From: Oncomelania hupensis
Taxonomy: Eukaryota > Mollusca > Gastropoda > Littorinimorpha > Pomatiopsidae
Reading direction: 5' to 3'
Assembly (NCBI GenBank): GCA_036898135.1
Contig: CM072527.1
Location: 2,979,873 to 3,043,872 of the forward strand
Length of the DNA: 64,000 bases
The notes under the pieces were generated by a model. That model was not told the origin of the DNA and ran no database searches. It was given only the letters and a program-made list of their open reading frames with translations. Position 1 is the first letter of the stretch; each line of letters begins with the position of its first letter. This document shows, in pieces, positions 32,427 through 41,993 of the stretch. The translations under genes and the position numbers were made by a program.

Positions 32427-32973
32427 ATCCACCTCCCTCCCACCAGCGCTGCGATCATGCCCGTCGGCGTGGAGATCATCCATTCATTGAAGCCGCACGG
32501 TTCATTCAGAAATGGAATCAAAGGTCACGAGGCTATATTATTGAGGTTCCTATAAACAGTCGGAACAGAGATGGCAAGTTCAAAACTTTAGCAGTTGGTT
32601 TGAGCAACGAAGGCCCACTGTCTTTGTCATTGTGCAATATCACAACAATGCGAATTTTAGAGTAAACCCGTTTTCGCAAAACGTAAACAATTCCTTCGAA
32701 TTGGGACCTTTAACTTAGCCTCCTCCTTTCTTCCCCCCCCCTCCCCCATCTCCTCCGCCCTCATTCTCTCCCCCTCCTCCCCCCATCTCCTCCGCCCTCA
32801 TTCTCTCCCCCCCCCTCCTCCTCTTCCCTCTCCCCGTCAGAACAGACAGCAGCAGACCTTAACCCAAAACTGCTTCATCCGTCCAACAAAGGAGATGGAC
32901 ATTTTAAGGCAATCCTAGGTCACGTCAAATTAATAGAGTAAGCGTACCCTTTTCCCAGAATATTTTCACTCAC

Positions 32974-33039
32974 CTGTGTAAATGAGATCGGCGGTATGTG
33001 GACATCTGCTTGAACCCCAGCGAATGAACGATGACACTC
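32974..33039 (-). CDS. Short-chain collagen C4-like protein, gene 1, exon 3
   Basis: A 66-nt exon between acceptor AATGCTTTCATTAG and donor GTGAGT on the minus strand. It reads GVSSFIRWGSSRCPHTADLI and YTG across the junctions. The (Y/F)xRWGxxxCPxxAxLIYxG motif opens the C4-like domain. It begins with two bases and ends with one, matching exons 2 and 4. The homologue in gene 2 is 60721-60783 (63 nt, one codon shorter). Confidence 0.88.
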
Positions 33040-33096
33040 CTAATGAAAGCATTATAATTATTAATAATATTCTGTTCAGTTATTGAGCACCGAGGT

Positions 33097-33230
33097 TGTC
33101 GTCGTCATCACCATCATCGTCGTCGTCATCACCATCATCGTCGTCGTCATCACCATCTTCTTCTTCTTCTTCCTCGTCGTCGTCTTCGTCATCATCATCT
33201 TCAGTATCATCATCCTCATCATCGTCACTA
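33097..33230 (+). repeat. Trinucleotide-rich minisatellite
   Basis: Repeats of CGTCGTCATCACCATCAT pass into TTC and TCA runs. Long open frames here (poly-Ser, poly-Asp) are artefacts of the repeat. It begins about 60 bp upstream of exon 3 of gene 1. Confidence 0.85.
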
Positions 33231-33532
33231 CGATCAGCAGAAGCAGCGATAAGAACAACAGCAGTAACAACAACATCAACAGCAGTCAAAGAGTAGAAAG
33301 TTATTTTTATCGCAAAATAGTTGAGTATGGAGGTTTGCTTAGAAGGAAGGGTTTGAACAGGAGGGAGAATATAAAACGTATACAGTTATAACCTAGTAAG
33401 AGTGGAAACACAGACAAGCAATCGTGTAGTTAATGCAAGCAGCAACAGGGAGCCAGTTGAGGAATAAGAGAGCAGGTGTACCGCTTTTCCTGTCTCAATT
33501 GTACTGGCAAAGCCCAAGGCAGGCCGCTTTTG

Positions 33533-33663
<131 letters not shown>

Positions 33664-33784
33664 ATGTTTGGGTTTTCTTTTTTAAATTTTGAATTAAGCT
33701 CCCCTATGACGTAGTAAAATGGATGGGAAATATAACACAATAAAAATACAAGCAGAATTACACAAGGAACGTTTTAACTACTTT

Positions 33785-33785
<1 letters not shown>

Positions 33786-33836
<51 letters not shown>
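33786..33836 (+). repeat. (CT)n microsatellite
   Basis: About 25 CT units, in intron 2 of gene 1. Confidence 0.95.
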
Positions 33837-33838
<2 letters not shown>

Positions 33839-34124
33839 CCTCCACCCCCTTCTGAGTTTTCTTCTTATTTTTTGTATCTTTATTTATCTCTCCAGTTTCG
33901 TACGTATAACTACAATAAGGAGTAATCGTATTATTATTTAGCAAATACCAAAAACAAACATCCGACACCTGTATAGGAGTAAGCCCTCTCTTTTGTCCCA
34001 ATCCTGATGCCAAAACACACAAAACTCATAAGAAGTCCAAGGCTTTCGGAAAAGGAGAAAGAAAAAGAATAATAGAATAAATAACTTCATGAATTAACCC
34101 AAGCTTTCTCTCCGTCTTTCAACC

Positions 34125-34164
34125 TTCCTTCTTCTTCTTCTTCTTCTTCTTCTTCTTCTTCTTT
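34125..34164 (+). repeat. (TTC)n microsatellite
   Basis: About 12 TTC units. An imperfect reverse counterpart (GAAGAAGAAGAAG) lies at about 34295. Confidence 0.9.
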
Positions 34165-34360
34165 TTAAAGTTAGTTTTATAGATTAACGTCCCCGGACAC
34201 ATAAGCGTATAGGGGACGATCTCATTTTTAAAAACCCATTCTTCGACCTTAATCTTGAGACGAAACCAAAAATCTCAAGGTGTCCAAGGCATAGAAGAAG
34301 AAGAAGAAAATAATACATAAATTATAGAGAAGAACCCGACATCTGTTTTTGTAGGCCTAC

Positions 34361-34494
34361 CTCCTGAGTTGGACTGTATCTTGGACATGTCTTTTCGGAT
34401 TTCCGTCAGTTTTGCCTCCAATGAGGCAACGCTTTGGGTCAGAGTTTTGATCGCATTTTCTACTGCTCCTGAACTGCCCGACCCGGGCCCAGAC
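34361..34494 (-). CDS. Short-chain collagen C4-like protein, gene 1, exon 2 (coiled coil)
   Basis: A 134-nt exon between acceptor CTCATTCATCAG and donor GTAGGC on the minus strand. It reads SGPGSGSSGAVENAIKTLTQ, then SVASLEAKLTEIRKDMSKIQ and SNSG. After a Gly/Ser-rich linker, the heptad pattern (I, L, V, L, L, I, M, I at a/d positions) predicts a short coiled coil for oligomerisation. No Gly-X-Y collagen repeat is present, unlike sponge C4 proteins. It begins and ends with single bases of split codons, as does the homologous exon 63205-63323 of gene 2. Confidence 0.85.
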
Positions 34495-34819
34495 CTGATG
34501 AATGAGTCGAGACACGCACTGATATAATTGTACTGTAGTAAAGACCATTATTTTCATCGAAAATGATATAATTTTAACATTCATCTTATTATTATTATCA
34601 GGCTTCTTGTTCTTTTTCTTTCTCTTGTTCGTTTTTTGTTGTTGTTGTTCTTCTTCATATCATGGAACTGCCGAAAACGGCGCGCGCATTTGTGTGAGTG
34701 TGTGTATTTGTGTAGGTGTGTGTGCGTGTGTGTGTGTGTGGGGAGGTTGGGGGGAGGGGGGGCATGTAGAAACGACGTTCTGATGACACACACATGAAAC
34801 TCCACATGGTTTCTTCTGA

Positions 34820-35010
34820 CTTTTTTGGAAGGCCGTACTATTTTGACGTCAAAATAGTGCTCCGTTGAGTTAGAGCTATTTTAGGATTAGGGTTAGGTTA
34901 AGGGTTAGGGTTTGGGTTAGGGGTTAGGGTTTGGGTTAGGGATAGCTTGAAAAATTGGAAAATGTCAAAATAATGTCAAAGAAATGGAAAGTGTGTCAAA
35001 ATAATCCCAG
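34820..35010 (+). mobile_element. MITE-like repeat with telomere-like core
   Basis: ATTTTGACGTCAAAATAG (palindrome around TGACGTCA), GTGCTCCGTTGAGTTAG, a TTAGGG/TTTGGG-rich core at about 34885-34945, then GTCAAAATAATGTCAAAG. The order is the same as at 9610-9790. Confidence 0.5.
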
Positions 35011-35034
35011 TTTTTTTCACAACAGTCATCAGAA

Positions 35035-35039
<5 letters not shown>

Positions 35040-35066
<27 letters not shown>

Positions 35067-35075
35067 TGTGTGTGA
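35040..35075 (+). repeat. (GT)n microsatellite
   Basis: About 16 GT units with one TA interruption. Confidence 0.9.
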
Positions 35076-35129
35076 TATATAAGATAAGATAATTCTTTAT
35101 TTAACGAAGGTATATTAGAATAAGCGGTG

Positions 35130-35215
35130 GAGAGAGAGAAAGAATGAGATTACTCTTATATAGCGCACTTATAAGCTCAGAGAGCTTCTCAAAGCGCTGG
35201 CCACTACTATCCAGC
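35130..35215 (-). repeat. SINE 3'-domain remnant
   Basis: On the minus strand AGCGCTTTGAGAAGCTCTCT, then GAGCTTATAAGTGCGCTATA; same domain as at 20110. It begins about 50 bp downstream of exon 1 of gene 1, inside intron 1. Confidence 0.55.
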
Positions 35216-35264
35216 AATCACAAAATAGTTTGAGAAAGAGAAACGATATGCTGTAAATATTTAC

Positions 35265-35440
35265 TGATTAGTACTATATTTTGCTGTCATCTCCATGACG
35301 TAGTCTTTCAGTTGATTCATGTCCACAAACAGCTCATGAAGGCTCTCCCCCTCTTCATTTTCAGCAGCATCCACCAAGGTCAAGGTCAGAGCCAAGGTCA
35401 ATGCGACGGTCAAGTTCCGCATGCACACACGAAGCGCCAT
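35265..35440 (-). CDS. Short-chain collagen C4-like protein, gene 1, exon 1 (signal peptide)
   Basis: Starts at ATG 35440 and reads MALRVCMRNLTVALTLALTL, then TLVDAAENEEGESLHELFVD and MNQLKDYVMEMTAKYSTN. It stops at donor GTAAAT after two bases of a split codon. The first 26 residues form a signal peptide: basic n-region, Leu/Thr/Ala core, cleavage expected near VDA|AEN. The acidic remainder is likely helical. With exons 2-5 this gives 831 nt, 276 residues plus stop, with every junction in phase. The start is chosen because no in-frame upstream ATG precedes the signal peptide and because a TATA-like box lies 32 bp away. The signal core is coded by GACCTTG-type repeats. Confidence 0.8.
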
Positions 35441-35472
35441 AACTGAAGAAATCGTTTTGATAAAGCTTTATA
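35441..35472 (-). promoter_or_regulatory. TATA box and initiator of gene 1 (candidate)
   Basis: TATAAAG at 35466-35472 and an initiator-like TCAGTT at 35441-35446 are spaced about 28 bp apart, the classical distance. The initiator abuts the ATG, leaving a 5' UTR of about 4 bases. The same bases (TTTCTTCAG) could instead be a splice acceptor of an exon with an upstream 5' UTR exon. Confidence 0.4.
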
Positions 35473-35533
35473 GGTGAGGATGATGGCGGTTTGTTAACAC
35501 TGCTGCTGCACGTTTGAGGAACACAGCAATGTA

Positions 35534-35534
<1 letters not shown>

Positions 35535-35598
<64 letters not shown>

Positions 35599-35627
35599 CT
35601 TATTATTATTTGTTATCACTATGATCG

Positions 35628-35689
<62 letters not shown>

Positions 35690-35692
35690 GTC
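35535..35692 (+). repeat. (ATC)n microsatellite, two blocks
   Basis: Blocks at 35535-35600 and about 35625-35692 of near-perfect ATC/TCA units. Poly-Asp and poly-Ile frames here are spurious. Confidence 0.95.
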
Positions 35693-35858
35693 GTCGTCTT
35701 TGACGTCATCATCATCATTATCATCGTTGTCGTCGTCATCATTAAATATGTAGCTAAATGGCTTCATAACAAAGAAACATACAATAAGATACAAATAACC
35801 CTAAAACAATAATATAATTTAAAAAAAATTAAGTAGCTATTATTTAGGGAAAGGATAA

Positions 35859-36497
35859 TGTTACACTCCGTTCGATGTTTTTTTCTATCAGTATTTGATT
35901 CAGCCCCGATGCTTGAAGTACTGATGAGTGTAGCTCAGATTTGTTTATCCACGCAACCCGTTCAATCAGCATACAAGTCACAGAGTCGACGTATGAAATT
36001 TTCCACTTTTATTCAGCACACATCAACAACTGCATACAATCGCTTTTCCACTCTCAACTTTTTACTTTCAACACACTATCAGCAACCTCTCTTTTTTTAA
36101 CAGTGCGGCGCTTATATAGTCTCTACATACTCGGGAACAAACGAGAATAATCCTACATGAAACACCACAACCAATCAAAATTAATTTCATCATCACGTGA
36201 CTCACGTCATACAACCTCATTTGGAATGGAAGCTTCCATGGTAACCAACAGAACAATCCATACGCTTCGATCGATAGTAAACAACCAATTCTCGAAATTT
36301 CTCAAATAATATCGACCAATTAAAAACACCAACGTTACACAAAGCCTCTACTAATAACAACGCAAAATCAAATCAAAGATAAATACACTCTATTACTGCA
36401 TGCGTTGCAAAATAAAACGAACAGATCTATCGCGCGCGCGTCACACATAATATCGTGCGCATTTCACACGCACCATCATGCGCGTCTCAACGTAACA
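35859..36497 (-). mobile_element. Solo LTR related to element A
   Basis: 639 bp, TGTTACACTC...CGTAACA, flanked by a perfect 5-bp duplication GATAA (35854-35858 and 36498-36502). On the minus strand it shares blocks with the element A LTR (TCTATCGATC, AATCTGAGCTACAC-like, GCATCGGGGCTGAATCAAAT). It is clearly diverged, so it is an older or sister subfamily. No internal region remains, as expected after LTR-LTR recombination. Confidence 0.88.
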
Positions 36498-36502
36498 GAT
36501 AA

Positions 36503-37030
36503 TCATTTTTCACTGCTGAATTAGTTGCGCTATTAATTTCTCTATGAATATATTCACTTTAGTTCTATGCGTAGATTCGCTCTCAGTTTTACAGCAATCG
36601 AAACAAAGAGTTATGATGAGAGAAAAGAAATTATCTTTTAGATTAAACATATTATTCAGTTTGATAATTAGCGGTACGTGGTGTATCAAATATTAACTCT
36701 CAACTAAATAATATTCCGTTGTCTTTTGAAGAAATTAAAACAAATCTATAGAAAATAAATGTGTAAAAGAGTTTAAATTCAATTTTACTTATGATAAACC
36801 TTGTTGAATTGCTGGATCCGTTTTACGTATGGGACATAGAATAATGTTAAATACTGTAACAACGTGAAATGCATACTGTGACCAATCTTTCAATCGGGCA
36901 TTACTTTAATGCAGTTGTGTTCTCGTTTTTTGCCAACTGATGTACGTGTTGTAGAATCTGTTGATAACAATAAGCTTTGATGAAAGCGTTTGATTTACAT
37001 GGGCTTTAATTAACTCTCCACTTGCTCGGT
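36503..37030. other. Stretch with no recognised gene
   Basis: AT-rich; no exon-like pattern or repeat recognised. Confidence 0.4.
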
Positions 37031-37034
37031 ATAT

Positions 37035-37045
37035 TTGAATAGATT

Positions 37046-37079
<34 letters not shown>

Positions 37080-37275
37080 TGTGCGTGTGTGTGTGTGAAT
37101 GAGTGAGTGTGTGTGTGAGTGTGTGTATGGGTTGGTGGGTGGTTTTGTGTGTGTGTGTATGTGTGTGTGTATGTGTGTGTGGGTGCGTGTGTGTGTGTGC
37201 ATGTGTGAGTGTGTTTGAGTGCGTGTGGGTGGGTGCTTGTGTGTGTATGTGTGCGTGTATGAGTGTGCGTGCGTC
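37035..37275 (+). repeat. Long interrupted (GT)n tract
   Basis: About 240 bp of GT with AT, GA and GG interruptions; His/Thr- or Cys/Val-rich frames are artefacts. Confidence 0.95.
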
Positions 37276-37661
37276 AGTGAATGTGTGAATGCGTCTTATC
37301 ATCTTCATGAACAAGACGTTAATAAATCTAACAAATCAACAAACAAACAAATATATAGAAAAGAAAAGACAAAAGAAGAAACTGTAACCTTTACAAATAT
37401 GTAGATCAAGTAAGACTTACCATGTTCCCCTAACTGTTACTTCGTTGTAACACAGCAAAATGCCTTTGAAGAAATGTAAACAAGACAGCCTCGCTCTACA
37501 CTCCATTTTTTTTTTAAAGCATATTAGCCATGATCACCAACCATAGGCCCAACTGGTCTTAAGACAATAGAACTTAAAGTGTTTCTGAAGATTTCATTTT
37601 TAATTCAAACGTTTACTCTAAATTGTTTGATCATGGAAACGTTTATTTATCCACATTATTA

Positions 37662-37838
37662 GGCAGGAGGTAAAAGAAGAGGGAGACAGATAAAGAGGTG
37701 GGAGGACAACATTCGAGAACGGGCTGACTTGACACTGAGCGAATCCATGAGGGTTGCTGAAGACAAAAAGAAAGATGGAGCACGCTGTTTAAACGATCAT
37801 CTGTGGAGGAGTTACGGAATAAGATAGGATAGGATGGG
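37662..37838 (+). pseudogene. Non-LTR retrotransposon, 3'-end fragment
   Basis: Same family as 7105-7905. The forward frame reads GRQIKRWEDNIRERADLTLS, then ESMRVAEDKKKDG, and the fragment ends with a GATAGGATAGGATGG tail. Only the last 180 bp of the LINE are present. Confidence 0.7.
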
Positions 37839-37839
37839 G

Positions 37840-37915
37840 ATGACAGTTCTCTGATAAGCATATATAAACTAACTTCTGATAAGCATATATAAACTAACTT
37901 CTGATAAGTATATAT
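37840..37915 (+). repeat. 25-bp tandem repeat targeted by a TIR element
   Basis: Units of TTCTGATAAGCATATATAAA plus CTAAC. The array stops in mid-unit at 37915 and resumes at 40749-40795, on the other side of the inverted-repeat element. Confidence 0.75.
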
Positions 37916-38388
37916 GTTACCGGCAATCTGCGTATTCAGTCAATACGTGTATTGCCTAAAAAAATCAGTCAATTCGTGTTTTGACTGTGACCACTAGGCA
38001 ATACAGGTAATGACTAAAATTTCCAGTCAATACGTGTATTGTCTTAAAAATTGCTCTGGTCAATACACGAATTGACTGAACTGTCATTCGGCAGTTAAAT
38101 TGCAACTGGTTGTAAACATTCACAAATAAATGACCACACAATCATTTGTTGTTCTTGTACTTCAATACGCACACTCACAGGGACACATCCACACAACTAA
38201 ACGTTTTTAAGTAGAAGTTAGTAAATAATAAAACTAAGCTTAAAATGTAAACACTTCAATTCTAATCTTTTTCTCTTTTTCTCTCTCTTTGTCCTTCTCT
38301 GTCTCTCTGTATGTCTGTCTGTCTCTCTCTTTATTTCTCTCTCTCATGCAAAATGAGAGGCAGAGAGAGAAAGAGAGAGAGAGTTCCG

Positions 38389-39584
38389 TGTCATTGGTAC
38401 GATTGCAACGCGCGCGATAGGTCTGAACGTTTTATTTTGCAACGCATGTAATGCTAGCGTGATTTGATTCTGCGTTGTTGTTAGAAAAAGCTTTGTATAA
38501 TGTTGATAATTTTCGTTGGTCGATATTGTTGTAGTAGGCCTATCGTTGATAATTTTCTGGAATTACTTGTTTATTATCGATCGAAAGTTCCAGAGCTATC
38601 TGGTAATAGCTAGGTAATTCTTCTAAACTGAGGAATGTTCCATGTCGTAAGACAGTTCCGGTGATTAGTTTAATTTTGATTGGGTGTTATTGCATCATTC
38701 TCGAATATTTTAAGCTTTAATGGATTACAGAGATGCTATATAAGTAATGCATTGTCTACTTGAAAAAAGTTATTTTTTTTAATGATTTTCGGAAAGGATC
38801 TTGTATGCAGTTGTTGGTGCTTGCTGAATAAAGTTGAATAATTTTATACGACGACTCTTGCTTTGTTGCTGAGTGAACAGGCTGCGTGGATAAACGAATT
38901 CGAGTTACACATAGCAGGATTCAAGCATCGGGGCTACCCCCGTTGGGGTGCCGGGGGTTTCAGTATAAATAGTATCCCCACTTTCTGGAAATTTAGTGCT
39001 TTAAATTCACACTGTCGCTGTCTTTCACATTTGCTCTTTCTCATTCTTGCTCTGTTCTATCAATCTGCTATACTATCTTCTTCTTCGCTAGACCAGTCAC
39101 CTACCTTTTTTCTTGAAAACTCTTCCGGGACAAGATTCCTTATTTGTGTATGAGGTCTGTTGGATCAGCTTGGGAATATTGGACGCTTTCTGCCAGGTGG
39201 TCACTGGGGCTTCCTATGATGTTATTATTTAGCAATGTAGGCATTTTATATGTATGTGTTTTGTTGATATTTTATAATGATGTTTGTATTCTATTTTGTT
39301 TTTGTAAACGGGGGTTCGATAAATTAGAGTACAGCCTCAGTGTCCCCTGCGTGGGATGACTTTATTGTAAAGTGACTGGCTGGTGGAGAGCTTTTAGTTT
39401 TACTACTAGGGTTGTTTCGTCAGATCTTGTATGCGGATCGGGGGTTGTCCGGTCCTGATTTGGCTCGGAAGAGTCCGCTGGACCTAAAGCAATAATCATG
39501 TAATGTAATGTAATGTAATGTAATGTAATGTAATGTAATGTTATGCATCGGGGCTGAATCGACTATTGATAAATACGTGTAACA
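38389..39584 (+). mobile_element. Solo LTR related to element A, interrupted by a retroposon
   Basis: Begins TGTCATTGGTACG, shares AAAGCTTTGTATAATGTTGA and GTCGATATTGTTGTAG with the element A LTR, and ends GTGTAACA at 39584. The sequence is split at GCATCGGGGCT by the insertion 38936-39544. I see no clear target duplication, so it is an older copy. Confidence 0.7.
38936..39544 (+). mobile_element. '580-bp hairpin retroposon' copy 8, inserted in an LTR
   Basis: Full-length copy starting CCCCCGTTGGGGTGCCGGGG. It is flanked by an 11-bp duplication of LTR sequence, GCATCGGGGCT (38925-38935 and 39545-39555). The tail is nine or so TAATG units (39500-39542), the longest in the window. The known target sequence fixes both ends exactly. 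Confidence 0.9.
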
Positions 39585-39608
39585 GTCATAATATTTCGCC
39601 TTGGTCAA

Positions 39609-40206
39609 TAGGGCTGGATGGTTTTACCAATACGTAACTGTATTCAGGTTCGGAAACGCGGCGGTACGGTGTACCAGTGCGGATGTCCAAGGTCCGGTTT
39701 ACTGGGAAATCTCGACAACACATAACGCGACAGTGGGCGACATCTTGTCCACCCAGAGAGCGAACCTAAAGCCCAAACACGTGGATAGGCAGCTGTTCTT
39801 GAAGAAAAACGTATAAGAACAGCAGCTTATCCACGTGTTTGAGCATGGTACCAGTGGCCAATCCTTCTGAGCTCTTAAAGTTCTTAAAGACCTCTCCCGT
39901 TGAATGTATTTGTTTTATTGTGATTTTCTGGTTTAAAATGTGCTGACGTTCTAAACAGTGATTTATAATAATTTGTTTTGAAGGCGTTCAAGCAATAAAA
40001 AGGCTTCAGTTTCTATGGAAATGTGGTTCTTTGAAACTGTTTTGAAGTTTATGAAAATCTTTCTTTTGCGTCGGTCACTACTGTCAGTGCCATATCCCAT
40101 TTGATTGTAACACTTAAAATCGCGGCATACCGGTACGAAATACCGATACGACCTAAAAATACCGCGGTAATACCGGTACGACTTTGACCCACGGCACCCA
40201 GCTCTA
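39609..40206. mobile_element. Non-autonomous hAT-like element
   Basis: The ends are TAGGGCTGGATGG and, read inward from the right, TAGAGCTGGGTGCC, the common hAT terminal pattern. The flanks are TTGGTCAA (39601-39608) and CTGGTCAA (40207-40214), an 8-bp duplication with one change. The right subterminal region has repeated ATACCGGTACG-type words (40128-40185). A second inverted pair around CACGTGGATAG/CTATCCACGTG-like sequence lies at 39778-39842. At 598 bp it has no transposase. Confidence 0.7.
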
Positions 40207-40759
40207 CTGGTCAACAGGCAACTGGAATCTTTCGTCGCTAGAATTTCGGCCAGCTTGTTTGAAAACTTTTGTTCGTTTTTATTCGTATCCATCATTTGTG
40301 GCGAGGAGCCGGCAAAGCAAGTTTAGAATGAATGATCGACCGTGGTTTTGTTGCGGTTTGCAATCACAATCGTCACCACAAGATTTTCGCTGAAGTCCTA
40401 GTGATTTATTTTCAAAAAAGACACTGGACCTTATCAGTTACATGCCGATTAACACATCTCAAGATTTATTATCTGCGCTCATCTAATTTCTGTGTAATAT
40501 AAATAATGTTGTGCGCTCGCGTGTACTCTGAAATTCTTAGAAGACTTGATTAAGCAAAACACGCATTGACTAAAATGAACAGTCAGTCAATGTGTGTTTT
40601 GAAGTGGGCCAAAATTAAGACAATACACGTATTGACTGGAAATTTTAGTCATTACATGTATTGGCTAGTGGTCACAGTCAAAACACGAATTGACTGATTT
40701 TTTTTTAGGCAATACACGTATTGACTGAATACACAGATTGCCGGTAACATATATATAAA

Positions 40760-41988
40760 CTAACTTCTGATAAGCATATATAAACTAACTTGCAACAGTG
40801 GGAGATTGTGTGCTTTTTTGGGGACTCCAAAGGGGTTGGTTTTAGTAGGCCTACTAATGACCTGTCTTAATTTAAAGGTTCGTGGAGATTCAAGAAAGGT
40901 TCGGAATCTGAAAACCTCGATTAAACAATAAAGTTCGTGAACCTCCACCAACCTTCCAATTAAGACAGATCGTTAGCCAGCTAGTAAGGTTGTAGGAATA
41001 TGCTGTCAGAGGCAGGGATTAATCTTGAAAGTGACCATGATAGGTCATTTGACCGGTTCACAGAAAAAACAATAGGTCATTTTGGAAAGCAATAAGTCGC
41101 ACAGTCTCATTCGATCGCTTATCAGTACAAATGGTAAAAAATAACAATGCTAAGGCATTAACCGATTTTATATTCAGCCTTTTTAAATTGTTTAAAACAG
41201 TAATAAACATGATAAATCGAGCGATACAGATACAGATACTAGTACAGTTGCAGTAACACTAAGAGTAACAGTTTGAGAAAATATAGTTATACTTTGTTTA
41301 TAACATTCTGCCCGCACGATAAACTGTCAGGGTTAGGGTTTGGGTTAGGGTTAGGGTTAGTAATAACATTACGTTTCTACCGCCAAGCTCCACACACTTC
41401 CTGGACGCTGCTCGGTTACCGCGGCGACTTTGGCGTGGGTGGCAACCTAATGGTAGGATGGACTATAATTTTACAGTGTGAGTTTCTGCATACTCTCTGT
41501 CAGTGTCACACTCTGTCACTCGCATAGTTGATGCCGATGGTTTTGCAAAACCGAAACACTCCATTACCGACTTTTGGCCAGTTTTTTTTTCCATATCTTG
41601 GCTTTTTTTTCGGAGGCATTTTTTTGTTTGTTGACAAAATGGAATCGCAAACTAGATCTACACTGTGACTGTCAATGCGTTGGCGCGTTGCATGTCAGCA
41701 ATGAAAACTATGGATCGGAAAAGTTTGTATTATACTGAAATGGGAAATAATTTCGTTTCGGTAATGGTTGTGCTAAGTTTTATTGAGTTCGCAGTTTGTA
41801 TAGAACTTTGTAAATGACAAATCTTCGCAAAGTTTGACCGCCCGATCGTAAAATCAATAGGTCACTTGACCAGCTGGCTGGCAAAACAATCGGTAATTTC
41901 ATATTTTTATGCGTCAATGACCGATGACCGACGCCAAGAATAAACCCTGCCTGAGAGGTATAAACTAATTAGGCCTACTCTAGACTAG
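40760..41988. other. Intergenic stretch with a short telomere-like block
   Basis: CAGGGTTAGGGTTTGGGTTA followed by two more TTAGGG units lies at 41329-41361. No gene or repeat family was otherwise recognised; open frames are under 90 codons. Confidence 0.45.
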
Positions 41989-41993
41989 TAAGG

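Larger units (their letters stand above)
37916..40748. mobile_element. 2.8-kb element with long inverted repeats, family not recognised
   Basis: The left end begins GTTACCGGCAATCTGCGTAT; the right end, read inward, GTTACCGGCAATCTGTGTAT. The inverted repeats extend about 170-190 bp (37916-38095 and 40565-40748). Each holds three or four copies, in either orientation, of a motif like CAGTCAATACGTGTATTG. The target is an AT-rich tandem repeat, so the duplication (TATAT or ATAT) is ambiguous. The interior carries an LTR copy, a hairpin retroposon and a hAT-like element; no transposase was recognised. Confidence 0.75.

Noticed and set aside
32372..32665. 97-codon forward frame as a gene
   Set aside because: Begins in a GT microsatellite, lacks recognised similarity and has no supporting splice structure; left unannotated.
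35606..35794. Long poly-Asp, poly-Ser and poly-Ile open frames (also near 33100, 53000 and 58100)
   Set aside because: They are translations of ATC/GAT microsatellites.
37006..37314. His/Thr-rich frames around 37.0-37.3 kb
   Set aside because: Translation of an interrupted GT repeat.
41329..41361. Chromosome end or fusion point
   Set aside because: Telomere-like blocks are short, imperfect and, in at least three cases, embedded in dispersed repeats.
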